From the NCBI GenBank assembly GCA_022763425.1, contig JALEGD010000001.1:372001-436000 (forward strand): 64,000 bases of DNA, given 5' to 3'. The notes beneath the pieces were generated by a model. That model saw only the letters and a list, made by a program, of their open reading frames with translations. It was not told where the DNA came from and ran no database searches. Shown here in pieces: positions 28,412-36,951 of the stretch (positions are counted from its first letter, which is position 1; the number at the start of each line of letters is the position of its first letter). This DNA is from Pelagibacteraceae bacterium (GTDB lineage: Bacteria; Pseudomonadota; Alphaproteobacteria; Pelagibacterales; Pelagibacteraceae). Both the position numbers and the translations under genes were made by a program.

Positions 28412-29658
28412 TAACTTGCTAATTTAAATGCAAAATTTCTACCAAGGCTAATTTTTAAATCCTGACAAAATCTAGCAGCTTCTGCACCATCTATCATTCT
28501 GTGGTCATAGGATAAAGAAATTGGCATCATTTTACGAGGCAAGAATTTGCCATCAATATAAACTTGTTTAGTTTCTGTTTTGCCAATTCCTAAAATACAA
28601 ACTTCTGGCAAGTTTACGATTGGTGTGAAAAAACTTCCACCAATCCCACCCAAGCTTGATATTGTCATTGAACCACCAAAAAATTCTTTTTTATCAATTT
28701 TTAATTCCTTACATTGTTTACTAACTTTTCTTAGTTCTTTTCCAAGAGTTAGAATATCTTTTTGATCAACATTTCTAATTTTTGGAACCATTAATCCATG
28801 TGGAGTATCTACTGCAATTCCAATGTGAAAATATTTTTTATAAACTACCTCTTCATTTTCTGGATCTAAAGATGAGTTAAAATTAGGATATTTTTTCATT
28901 GCATTTACCAATGCTTTCATGATGAACGCCAATGGAGTTACAGGAATTTTTTCTCTAGTATTAAGATCAACCAATCCTTTTCTAAAGTTTTCCATTTCAG
29001 TAACATCAATTTCATCATGTTGTGTCACATGAGGAATACTATTCCATGCTTTAACTAAATGGGGTCCTGATAATCTTTTAATTCTTGGAATTTTTTGAAT
29101 ATCAATTGGTCCAAATTCGGAGTGTTCATAAGGTAGATCTATTTTGTCGGAAATTTTGGTATCATTAGATTGTGGAACAACATTCCTATTTTTTACAAAA
29201 TTTTTTATATCTTCTTTTTTAACTCTGCCACCTCTTCCAGAACCTTGCAATTCATTAATATTAATACCAAGTTCTCTAGCAAATTTAAGAGTATTTGGGC
29301 TTGCACCTGTTGAATCAGATAAATTTATTTGTTCGGTGGTATTTGTTTGCCTCACTTCTTCTTTTTTAAATATTTCTTTATTTGTTTTTTGTTCTTTTTG
29401 TATTTGCTCAGAAGATGATTTTTCATTTGTGGCAATTTCTAAAATTTGATCACCTTCTGATACTTTATCTCCAATTTTTATTTTTATATTTGATATTTTA
29501 CCTGAAAATGATGATGGTACTTCAACGCTAGATTTATCACTTTCAAGAGTAATGATTGGATCACCCTTATTGATTTCATCACCTTCTTTAACTAACACTT
29601 CAATTATCTCGACGTTTTTAAAATCACCAATATTTGGAACTTTAACTATTTCACTCAT
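28411..29658 (-). CDS. aceF: Pyruvate dehydrogenase E2, dihydrolipoyl acetyltransferase
   Basis: E2 transfers the acetyl group from lipoamide to CoA and forms the core of the complex. The 415 residues hold a single lipoyl domain (about 3-76; lipoyl Lys42 in ESDKSSVEVPS), a peripheral-subunit-binding domain (about 119-155, SPNTLKFARELGININELQG) and the catalytic domain (about 188-415) with the active-site HRMIDG near residue 386. E. coli AceF has three lipoyl domains; here two such domains sit on E1 instead. It lies directly after aceE. No E3 (lpd) gene is nearby. Confidence 0.96.
   Translation of the reverse strand: MSEIVKVPNIGDFKNVEIIEVLVKEGDEINKGDPIITLESDKSSVEVPSSFSGKISNIKIKIGDKVSEGDQILEIATNEKSSSEQIQKEQKTNKEIFKKEEVRQTNTTEQINLSDSTGASPNTLKFARELGININELQGSGRGGRVKKEDIKNFVKNRNVVPQSNDTKISDKIDLPYEHSEFGPIDIQKIPRIKRLSGPHLVKAWNSIPHVTQHDEIDVTEMENFRKGLVDLNTREKIPVTPLAFIMKALVNAMKKYPNFNSSLDPENEEVVYKKYFHIGIAVDTPHGLMVPKIRNVDQKDILTLGKELRKVSKQCKELKIDKKEFFGGSMTISSLGGIGGSFFTPIVNLPEVCILGIGKTETKQVYIDGKFLPRKMMPISLSYDHRMIDGAEAARFCQDLKISLGRNFAFKLAS
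29528..29640 (-). repeat. Lipoyl-domain DNA repeat, copy in aceF
   Basis: This 113-base block differs from the one at 32564-32676 in aceE at 10 positions (about 91% identity over the block), counted by eye. Both encode the first half of a lipoyl domain, including the lipoyl-lysine motif. It points to recent duplication or gene conversion between neighbouring genes. Confidence 0.8.
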
Positions 29659-32600
29659 TTATAATTTTACTGGATAAGGTTTATCAGGATCAATATTATA
29701 TTTTTTAATAGTATCCTTAACAACTTTAGATGCAATCTTTTGTTCTTTAGACAAGGTGCTTAAAGTATTCACCACAATTGACTCTTTATTAACTTCAAAA
29801 AACTTTCTTAGTTCTTTTCTCGTATCGCTACGTCCATAACCATCAGTTCCAAGTGTTAAAAAATTAGTTTTTATATATGGTCTAATTTGATCAACGTGTG
29901 ATCTGATGTAATCGCTTGCTGCAATTATTGGACCCGATCTACCTTCTAAACATTTTTCTATATAGGTTTTTCTTGGGTCTTTATCTGGATGAAGTTGATT
30001 CCATCTCAAAGTTTCAGCACCTTCTCTTTGTATTTCCGAATATGAAGTTATACTCCAAACATCACTATCAATTCCAAAATCCTCACTTAAAATTTGAGCT
30101 GCTTTAATTGTTTCATTTAATATTGAGCCTGAGCCAAAAAGCTGAACAGTAGTTTTTCCTTTATTTCTAAATTCTTTAAATAAATACATTCCTTTTAGAA
30201 TATCTTCTTTCTTTACATGACTTGGAATTTCTGGATGTTTATAGTTTTCGTTAAGTGCGGTGACATAATAAAAAATATTCTCTTTATTTTCGTGCATTCT
30301 TTTAATTCCATCTTCAACAATGGTTGCCATTTCGTATGCATAGGTTGGGTCGTACGAAATACAATTTGGTATCATTGAAGCCATAATTAATCCTTGACCA
30401 TCTTGGTGTTGTAGGCCTTCCCCAGCTAGAGTTGTTCTTCCAGAAGTGGCTCCAATTAAAAAGCCTCTAGCTTGTGAGTCACCAGCTGCCCATGCAAGAT
30501 CCATAACTCTTTGAAATCCAAACATAGAGTAAAAAATATAGAATGGAATCATTTCAACATCGTGGTTAGTGTATGATGTTCCTGCAGCGATAAAAGATGA
30601 CATTGCACCGGCTTCAGTAATACCTTCTTCTAGAACTTGACCGCTTTGATCTTCCCTATATGAACTTAATTGCTCAGAATCTACAGGTTCATATTTTTGT
30701 CCTTCATGAGCATATATTCCAACTTTTTGAAAAAATCCTTCCATACCAAAAGTTCTAGCTTCATCGGGAATTATAGGAACAAGTTTTGGTGCGACCTCTT
30801 TATCTCTAAATATTTTACCTAAAATAGCAACTAGTGCCATTGTAGTTGAAAGTTCTCTTTCTCCAGAACTTTTCATTGAAGATTCAAAAATACTAGGATC
30901 TGAAATTTTAATCTGTTTAGAATTTGAAGATCTTGAAGGGATAAAACCTCCAAGAGCTGCTCTTCTCTCTTTTAAATATTGTATTTCATCAGATTTTTCG
31001 TCAGGTCTGTAAAATTCAAGATTTTCTACCTGCTTATCTGTTAACGGAATATCAAAACGGTCTCTAAAATAATACATATCATCAAGACCGAGCTTTTTTT
31101 GCTGGTGAGTTGTATTAATACTTTCACCAGATTTACCCATTCCATAACCTTTAATTGTTTTTGTTAAAATTACTGTAGGTTGTCCTTTGTGCTTCATGGC
31201 AGCATCATAGGCCGCATAGACTTTGTGAGGATCATGACCACCTCGATTTAATCTCCAAATATCTTCATCAGTAAGATTCGAAACTAGTTGTTTTAGTTCT
31301 GGGTACTTGCCAAAGAATTTTTCTCTAACATATTTTCCACCTTTGGCTTTAAAAGCTTGGTATTCACCGTCAACACATTCATCCATTCTTTTCATTAACA
31401 AGCCTGTTTTATCAGCCTGTAAGAGAGGGTCCCAATATGAACCCCAAATAACTTTAAGAACATTCCATCCAGCACCTCTAAAAGTACCTTCAAGTTCTTG
31501 GATTATTTTTCCATTTCCTCTAACTGGTCCGTCCAATCTTTGTAAATTACAATTAATGACAAATATTAAATTATCTAGATTTTCTCTGGCAGCTAAACCT
31601 ATTGCACCAAGGGACTCTGGTTCGTCGCACTCTCCATCTCCCATGAAGGTCCAGATTTTTCTGCCTTGTTTAGGAATTAAATTTCTATTTTCCATATACT
31701 TCATAAATCTTGCATTATAAATTGAAGTGATAGGACCCAACCCCATTGATACAGTTGGAAACTGCCAGTAATCTGGCATTAACCATGGGTGAGGGTAAGA
31801 AGATAAACCTTCACCTCTTTTTATATTTGCTTCTTGTCTAAAGTTTATCAATTGCTGTTCTGATATTCGTCCCTCAAGATATGATCTTGCGTACATTCCA
31901 GGTGCTGCGTGACCTTGAAAGTAAATCATGTCTCCTAGAAAATCATTTGTCTTACCTCTCCAGAAGTGATTACAACCTACATCGTAAAGTGTTGCGGCAG
32001 ATGCAAATGTTGCAATATGCCCACCTAGTTCAGGTGATATCTTGTTTGCTCTCACAACCATTGTTGCAGCATTCCATCTTATTAACGATCTGATACTTTT
32101 TTCTATATTTTGGTCTCCAGGTGATTTTGTTTCCAGTTGAGGAGGAATAGTATTTATGTAAGGAGTATTTTGAGTAAATGGAAGATTAGATCCTGATACA
32201 TAAGCTTGATTGATTAATTTTGATAAAAGAAAGTGAGCTCTTCTGGAACCATCTCTTTTAACAACTGAATTTAAAGACTCAATCCATTCATCTGTTTCCT
32301 CTGGGTCAATATCTGCAATATCTGGATTGGATCCAAAAACACCCTCGTGTTTTATTTCAATTCTTTTGGTCTCCGATTGATGCTGATTAGCTTGTGCCTG
32401 ACCATTGCTCTGCATATTTTGGGTTATTTCTTTTTTTATTTCAACCTGTCCTATTTGGTTGGACCCTGATAGTTCCGCAAGGATATCTCCTTTAGAAACT
32501 TTATCTCCGATTTTAACTTTAAGACTAACAATTTTTCCTGAAACATCACTAGGGACTTCCATACTAGATTTGTCACTTTCAAGAGTAATGACAGGATCGC

Positions 32601-32988
32601 CTTTATTGATTTCATCACCCTCTTTAACTAATACTTCAATTATCTCGACATTTTTAAAATCACCAATATCTGGGACTGTGATAAAATTTTGCGAATTACT
32701 ATCTGATACATTTGCTTTTTTTTCTGAATTATTCTTTTCATTAACTTCATTTGATCCATTATCTATTAAACCAATGATACTTCCCTGTGAAACTTTATCA
32801 CCAATTTTTACATTCAATTTTTGAATTGTTCCATCTAATGATGATGGAACTTCAACACTTGATTTGTCACTTTCAAGAGTAATTAGAGGATCGTTTTTAG
32901 AAACTTTTTGTCCCTCTTTTACAAGGATTTCGATAATCTCTACATCTTTAAAATCTCCAATATCTGGTACTTTTAATTCTGACGACAA
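29659..32988 (-). CDS. aceE: Pyruvate dehydrogenase E1 (homodimeric type) with two N-terminal lipoyl domains
   Basis: E1 decarboxylates pyruvate with thiamine diphosphate and acetylates lipoamide. Residues about 4-77 and 103-175 are two lipoyl domains with lysines 42 and 140 in ESDKSS motifs; a polar linker rich in Gln, Glu and Lys follows; AceE-like sequence starts near residue 222 (ADIDPEETDEWIESLNSVV). The thiamine diphosphate motif runs from GDG (450-452) to NCN (479-481). Total length is 1109 against about 887 in E. coli. The start is TTG at 32986-32988, chosen because AAGGA lies seven bases upstream and the lipoyl domain begins at once; no better ATG exists. Most alphaproteobacteria use a two-chain E1 instead. 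Confidence 0.95.
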   Translation of the reverse strand: MSSELKVPDIGDFKDVEIIEILVKEGQKVSKNDPLITLESDKSSVEVPSSLDGTIQKLNVKIGDKVSQGSIIGLIDNGSNEVNEKNNSEKKANVSDSNSQNFITVPDIGDFKNVEIIEVLVKEGDEINKGDPVITLESDKSSMEVPSDVSGKIVSLKVKIGDKVSKGDILAELSGSNQIGQVEIKKEITQNMQSNGQAQANQHQSETKRIEIKHEGVFGSNPDIADIDPEETDEWIESLNSVVKRDGSRRAHFLLSKLINQAYVSGSNLPFTQNTPYINTIPPQLETKSPGDQNIEKSIRSLIRWNAATMVVRANKISPELGGHIATFASAATLYDVGCNHFWRGKTNDFLGDMIYFQGHAAPGMYARSYLEGRISEQQLINFRQEANIKRGEGLSSYPHPWLMPDYWQFPTVSMGLGPITSIYNARFMKYMENRNLIPKQGRKIWTFMGDGECDEPESLGAIGLAARENLDNLIFVINCNLQRLDGPVRGNGKIIQELEGTFRGAGWNVLKVIWGSYWDPLLQADKTGLLMKRMDECVDGEYQAFKAKGGKYVREKFFGKYPELKQLVSNLTDEDIWRLNRGGHDPHKVYAAYDAAMKHKGQPTVILTKTIKGYGMGKSGESINTTHQQKKLGLDDMYYFRDRFDIPLTDKQVENLEFYRPDEKSDEIQYLKERRAALGGFIPSRSSNSKQIKISDPSIFESSMKSSGERELSTTMALVAILGKIFRDKEVAPKLVPIIPDEARTFGMEGFFQKVGIYAHEGQKYEPVDSEQLSSYREDQSGQVLEEGITEAGAMSSFIAAGTSYTNHDVEMIPFYIFYSMFGFQRVMDLAWAAGDSQARGFLIGATSGRTTLAGEGLQHQDGQGLIMASMIPNCISYDPTYAYEMATIVEDGIKRMHENKENIFYYVTALNENYKHPEIPSHVKKEDILKGMYLFKEFRNKGKTTVQLFGSGSILNETIKAAQILSEDFGIDSDVWSITSYSEIQREGAETLRWNQLHPDKDPRKTYIEKCLEGRSGPIIAASDYIRSHVDQIRPYIKTNFLTLGTDGYGRSDTRKELRKFFEVNKESIVVNTLSTLSKEQKIASKVVKDTIKKYNIDPDKPYPVKL
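32564..32676 (-). repeat. Lipoyl-domain DNA repeat, copy in aceE
   Basis: Partner of the block at 29528-29640; it codes for part of the second lipoyl domain of E1. The first E1 lipoyl domain (about 32758-32979) is clearly related but more diverged at the DNA level. Confidence 0.8.
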
Positions 32989-33072
32989 CTGTTTTCCTTG
33001 TTAATTAATATTAATTTAAATTTTTATTTTCTTAATATATATCAAGCGCTACATATATAAATAATTAAAAAA

Positions 33073-34509
33073 ATGTACGAAAATTTTGGTCAATTCATAG
33101 ATAATAAATGGCATAAATCAAAAGATTCTTATCAAGTTATCAATCCATCAACCGAAGAGATACTTGGTTCAGCATCAAAAGCTTCAGAGGAACAAGTACA
33201 ACAGGCAATTCAATCTGCAGCTAAAGGTTTCGTTACTTGGAAAAATACGCAAGCATGGGAAAGGTCAAACAAAATTAGAAAGATTGCAGATTTAATTAGA
33301 AAAAGAAAAGATGAGATAGCTAAGTGGATTTCACTTGAAGTTGGGAAACCATTTTTGCAGGCCCAAGCAGAAGCAATAGCTTCAGCAGATATTTTTGAGT
33401 GGAATGCAGAAGAAACAAAAAGGATTTATGGTCAAACTGTAGAAAGTAGATTTAAAGATACAAGGGTTATAATTAATTATGAACCCGTGGGGGTCGTCGC
33501 AGGTTTAGTCCCATGGAATTTTCCATGTATTTTAGCTTCTAGAAAAATATCAACTGCTCTTGGAGCAGGGTGTTCTATAGTTTGTAAACCAGATGTTATA
33601 ACCCCGGGGTCAGTAATGGTTTTAATTGATATTATTAAAGAAGTTGAACTACCTGATGGTGCTGTTAATATGCTTTCTGGAGATCCAGCCGGCATAGCAC
33701 AACAACTTATAAACTCAGATATCATTAAAAAAATATCAATTACTGGATCAACTAGAGTAGGTAAATTAATTTTAAAGCAAGCTGCAGATAAAGTTCAAAG
33801 AGTAACAATGGAGTTAAGCGGACATTCACCTTTTATAGTTCATGCCGATGCAGATGTAGAAAAAGCTGTGAACATGGCAATTTTAGCAAAGTATAGAAAC
33901 ACAGGTCAAGTCTGTATTTCACCCTCAAGATTTTATATCCACGAAAGCAAGAAAGATGAATTTACGAGAGGCTATGTAGAAAAAACACAAAAATTGAAAA
34001 TTGGTCCTGGTATAAATAAAGATACTGATCTTGGTCCAATCACAACAGAAAAAAGAATAAACGAAATAGAAGAGCTTGTTAGGTTAACAGAAAAAGAGGG
34101 AGCAAAAATTTTATGTGGGGGAAAGAGATCTGCAAATTTTAATAAGGGATATTTTTATGAACCTACTGTATTTGACAATGTTGCAGATAATTTCACAATA
34201 ACTCAGACAGAGCCTTTTGGACCATTATCTCCAATAATGTCTTTTAAATCATTTGAAGATGTAATTAAAAGAGCCAATAATCACCCAAATGGATTAGCAG
34301 CTTATGTTTGCACTTCTTCTATGAACGTCGCTCATGAAACATCTGAAGCTTTAGAAACAGGAATGGTTGCGATTAATACACCTGTGATACCAACCGCAGA
34401 AACACCATTTGGAGGAATTAAACAAAGTGGATACGGAAGAGAAGGTGGTTCGATGGCAATAAAAGATTATTTAAATATAAAGTACACTCATCTCGGCTTA
34501 AAAGGTTAG
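33073..34509 (+). CDS. NAD(P)-dependent aldehyde dehydrogenase (succinate-semialdehyde type)
   Basis: The 478 residues carry VPWNFPCIL with Asn149, general-base Glu247 in MELSGHSP and nucleophile Cys281 in NTGQVCISPSRF. Overall similarity is to the GabD/succinate-semialdehyde dehydrogenase group; the true aldehyde is unknown. It is followed after 3 bases by a beta-hydroxyacid dehydrogenase, which suggests a joint pathway handling a semialdehyde. It is divergent from aceE across an 84-base, very AT-rich gap that must hold both promoters. Confidence 0.9.
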   Translation: MYENFGQFIDNKWHKSKDSYQVINPSTEEILGSASKASEEQVQQAIQSAAKGFVTWKNTQAWERSNKIRKIADLIRKRKDEIAKWISLEVGKPFLQAQAEAIASADIFEWNAEETKRIYGQTVESRFKDTRVIINYEPVGVVAGLVPWNFPCILASRKISTALGAGCSIVCKPDVITPGSVMVLIDIIKEVELPDGAVNMLSGDPAGIAQQLINSDIIKKISITGSTRVGKLILKQAADKVQRVTMELSGHSPFIVHADADVEKAVNMAILAKYRNTGQVCISPSRFYIHESKKDEFTRGYVEKTQKLKIGPGINKDTDLGPITTEKRINEIEELVRLTEKEGAKILCGGKRSANFNKGYFYEPTVFDNVADNFTITQTEPFGPLSPIMSFKSFEDVIKRANNHPNGLAAYVCTSSMNVAHETSEALETGMVAINTPVIPTAETPFGGIKQSGYGREGGSMAIKDYLNIKYTHLGLKG

Positions 34510-34512
34510 TTT

Positions 34513-35364
34513 ATGAAAGTTGGAATTATAGGTACAGGTCTGATGGGCTTTCCAATGGCTATCAATATAGCCAAAAAGTTTGAGCTAAAATCTTTCAATA
34601 GAACTTTTGAAAAAATGAAAGGTCTTGAAAAATATAAAATTACACTTTGCAATACTTTAGAAAGTTTATCAAAGGAGACTGATGTTATTATTTCTATGTT
34701 GCCTGGCGATAAAGAAGTAATAGAGACTATCAATCAAATAAAAAATTTTATTAAATCAGGAACTATATTTATAGATATGAGTTCTACAAAAGTTTCTACA
34801 GCTAATGAGTGTTATAATATACTGAAAGAAAAAGACTCAAATTTTATAGATGCCCCAGTTTCTGGAGGTCCAGAAGGGGCAAAATCTGGTTCTTTAGCTA
34901 TTATGGCTGGAGGTGATGAAGATGCATTTTTAAAAGTGAAAAATGTATTAGAAGTCATAGGCAATCCAACTTTAGTAGGTCCAAATGGCAGTGGTCAAGT
35001 TTCTAAATTATGTAACCAAATTATAGTTGGAGTTACAATTGGAGCGGTAGCTGAAGCTATTATTTTATGTGAGAAAAATGGAGCAGATCCGAATAAGTTT
35101 ATCAAAGCAGTATCCGGGGGATTTGCGGATGGAAAAATTTTACAAAACCATGGTCAAAGAATGATAGATAAAGATTTTGTCGCTCGAGGAAAAAATATTA
35201 CACACCTAAAAGATATGAATAATATTCTTGAATGCGCCTCGCAAAAAGGCATAAAACTTCCAATTTCACAGCTCATTCAAAATATGTTTAAAAATTTATG
35301 TGACTCAGGTTTTGAGAATGAAGATCATTGTTCTTTATACAAGGTAATTTCAAATACAAATTAG
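34513..35364 (+). CDS. Beta-hydroxyacid dehydrogenase family oxidoreductase
   Basis: The 283 residues have a Rossmann motif GIIGTGLMGFPMA (about 3-15), the family substrate motif DAPVSGGPEGAKSGSLAIMAGG (about 117-138) and the catalytic-Lys region KLCNQIIVG near 165-173. Family members include tartronate-semialdehyde reductase and 3-hydroxyisobutyrate dehydrogenase; the sequence alone does not decide between them. It is co-oriented with the aldehyde dehydrogenase. Its stop is one base from the tRNA-Thr gene on the other strand. Confidence 0.88.
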   Translation: MKVGIIGTGLMGFPMAINIAKKFELKSFNRTFEKMKGLEKYKITLCNTLESLSKETDVIISMLPGDKEVIETINQIKNFIKSGTIFIDMSSTKVSTANECYNILKEKDSNFIDAPVSGGPEGAKSGSLAIMAGGDEDAFLKVKNVLEVIGNPTLVGPNGSGQVSKLCNQIIVGVTIGAVAEAIILCEKNGADPNKFIKAVSGGFADGKILQNHGQRMIDKDFVARGKNITHLKDMNNILECASQKGIKLPISQLIQNMFKNLCDSGFENEDHCSLYKVISNTN

Positions 35365-35365
35365 A

Positions 35366-35441
35366 TGGTGCCCACAACCAGAATTGAACTGATGACCCCG
35401 TCCTTACCATGGACGTGCTCTACCAACTGAGCTATGTGGGC
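35366..35441 (-). tRNA. tRNA-Thr(GGT)
   Basis: On the reverse strand the acceptor arms GCCCACA/TGTGGGC pair, with discriminator A and encoded CCA. The anticodon stem CGTCC/GGACG encloses ATGGTAA, anticodon GGT (reads ACC and ACU). The T arm ATCAG-TTCAATT-CTGGT is normal. The 3' end lies one base from the stop of the convergent oxidoreductase. Confidence 0.96.
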
Positions 35442-35527
35442 ATTGATCTATTAGTATATTTTCCGTTGTCTAATAAAAGTCTTTTTTTAATCAAAAATTA
35501 AACTTTTTTAATTTGTATTTAGTTTTC

Positions 35528-35743
35528 ATGATAAAAAAAATGTCTAACTTATTGGTGCTTTTAGCTTTCGTTTTCGTAGCTAATTGCGCTCAACACTCGG
35601 TTAAATTTGGTAAAAAATGTACGCAAGTTGCGAAGGATGGAACTTACGAAAAATCTTATATTTGGATTGTAAATAATAATACAAATCCAGATTTTGGAAA
35701 AAAAATTACAAAACAAAACTGTATTTCTGCAGAAAGTTCATAA
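35528..35743 (+). CDS. Small exported protein, possible lipoprotein
   Basis: A 71-residue ORF starts at ATG 35528 (MIKKMSNLL); an upstream TTG frame start at 35513 only adds five residues. Residues about 5-19 are a hydrophobic signal sequence ending VFVANCAQ. The Cys could be a lipidation site, though Asn at -1 is unusual for a lipobox. Two more Cys follow (KKCTQ, KQNCIS) and could form a disulfide. I do not recognise the family. Confidence 0.6.
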   Translation: MIKKMSNLLVLLAFVFVANCAQHSVKFGKKCTQVAKDGTYEKSYIWIVNNNTNPDFGKKITKQNCISAESS

Positions 35744-35771
35744 AAGCCACTTAATGTAGCTATCCAATTTC

Positions 35772-35800
35772 TTGACAAAATCTTCGGATATCTATTTAAA
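35772..35800 (+). promoter_or_regulatory. Promoter of the cold-shock gene
   Basis: A perfect -35 TTGACA (35772-35777), a 17-base spacer and a -10-like TTTAAA (35795-35800). The predicted start near 35807 gives a leader of about 40 bases before the cold-shock ATG. This is the best sigma-70-type match I found in the window. Confidence 0.6.
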
Positions 35801-35846
35801 GTCCCCAGTATCAAAGATGATGCTGTAATTTAATAAGAAAGTAAGT

Positions 35847-36053
35847 ATGAGTATAAAAGGTAAAGTAAAATGGTTTAATGGAACCAAAGGTTATGGTTTT
35901 ATTGAACGAGAAGACAAAGAGAAAGACGTCTTTGTTCATATGTCTGCAGTAAAAGATTCAGGAGTAGGTTATCTAGATGAAGGTGATTCTTTGACTTTTG
36001 AAATCGAAGAAGGAAAAAAAGGCCCTTCAGCAGTTAACCTAAAAAAAGAATAG
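35847..36053 (+). CDS. Cold-shock domain protein (CspA family)
   Basis: The 68-residue single-domain protein carries RNP1 KGYGFIER and RNP2 VFVHMS, the RNA/DNA-binding motifs, after the usual start KGKVKWFNG. It probably acts as an RNA chaperone. It is the first of a close series with two small ORFs and dcd. Confidence 0.96.
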   Translation: MSIKGKVKWFNGTKGYGFIEREDKEKDVFVHMSAVKDSGVGYLDEGDSLTFEIEEGKKGPSAVNLKKE

Positions 36054-36083
36054 GTTAAAAATTTTAACGTAGGAGGCTCGGTC

Positions 36084-36281
36084 ATGGGTATACATTATGA
36101 TTATAAATCCAAAAGAGGAGAAAGAGCTATGCTTAAGGAAGCTAAAAGAAAAGAACGTTTAGCTTTAAAGAAAGCTAAAAGAGCCTCCACGTCAGATATT
36201 GAAGAAAAAAGTGAAGAGGTTAAAATGCACGATATTAATAAACCAATCACTTTAGATGATTTAACCAACCCAGATAAATAG
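36084..36281 (+). CDS. Small charged hypothetical protein (65 aa)
   Basis: An AGGAGG ribosome-binding site at 36071-36076 lies seven bases before the ATG, one of the strongest in the window, which supports real translation. The protein has a basic helix (RGERAMLKEAKRKERLALKKAKRA broken by a Met) and an acidic C-terminal half ending KPITLDDLTNPDK. No known domain is recognised. Its position between csp and dcd with tiny gaps suggests co-expression. Confidence 0.75.
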   Translation: MGIHYDYKSKRGERAMLKEAKRKERLALKKAKRASTSDIEEKSEEVKMHDINKPITLDDLTNPDK

Positions 36282-36283
36282 CT

Positions 36284-36391
36284 ATGCAATTATTATCCAA
36301 AAAGGATGATAAAAAACAAAAACTTGCTGATGCATTGAAGCAAAATTTAAAAAAGCGAAAAGAATTTAAAAAAAAATTAGAAAATAAGTAA
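36284..36391 (+). CDS. Tiny Lys-rich ORF (35 aa)
   Basis: ATG to TAA encodes 35 residues starting [14 protein letters not shown] and ending EFKKKLENK, likely one charged helix. It begins two bases after the previous stop and shares its last base with the dcd ATG (TAATG), which fits a coupled small gene too short for routine callers. It may be real or merely a spacer; conservation in relatives would decide. Confidence 0.5.
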   Translation: MQLLSKKDDKKQKLADALKQNLKKRKEFKKKLENK

Positions 36392-36945
36392 TGAGTGTTC
36401 TTTCAGATAAATGGATTAAAAAAATGTCGTTGGAACATGGAATGATAAGTCCATTTATTGAAAAACAAGAAAGATCTAACAATATATCATATGGCCTTTC
36501 TTCATTTGGATATGATGCAAGAGTCTCAAGTGAATTTAAAATATTTACTAATGTTAATTCATCAATTGTAGATCCAAAAAATTTCTCAGATAATAATCTG
36601 ATTACAAAAACAGAAGATGTATGCATTATTCCTCCAAATTCCTTTGCTCTTGCCTCGACAGTTGAGTATTTTAAAATTCCAAGAGACATTTTAGTGATAT
36701 GTTTGGGAAAAAGTACTTATGCCAGGTGTGGAATTATAGTAAACGTAACACCATTAGAACCTGAGTGGGAAGGCCATGTGACTTTAGAGTTTTCAAATAC
36801 AACTCCATTGCCGGCAAAAATTTATGCTAATGAGGGAGCATGTCAGTTTATCTTCTTAAAAGGAAATGAGTCTCCAGAAACTTCGTATGCAGATAGAAAA
36901 GGAAAGTATATGAAACAAACTGGCGTAACACTTCCGAAAATCTAA
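36391..36945 (+). CDS. dcd: dCTP deaminase
   Basis: The 184 residues include the substrate motif [30 protein letters not shown] with the catalytic Glu, and the C-terminal [12 protein letters not shown]. The enzyme deaminates dCTP to dUTP for dTMP synthesis. The length is normal. It lies six bases before murA. Confidence 0.95.
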   Translation: MSVLSDKWIKKMSLEHGMISPFIEKQERSNNISYGLSSFGYDARVSSEFKIFTNVNSSIVDPKNFSDNNLITKTEDVCIIPPNSFALASTVEYFKIPRDILVICLGKSTYARCGIIVNVTPLEPEWEGHVTLEFSNTTPLPAKIYANEGACQFIFLKGNESPETSYADRKGKYMKQTGVTLPKI

Positions 36946-36951
36946 TTATCA

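Noticed and set aside
31307-31720. 137-codon ORF opposite aceE
   Set aside because: It is a shadow of the thiamine-binding region of E1 with no own ribosome site or family match.
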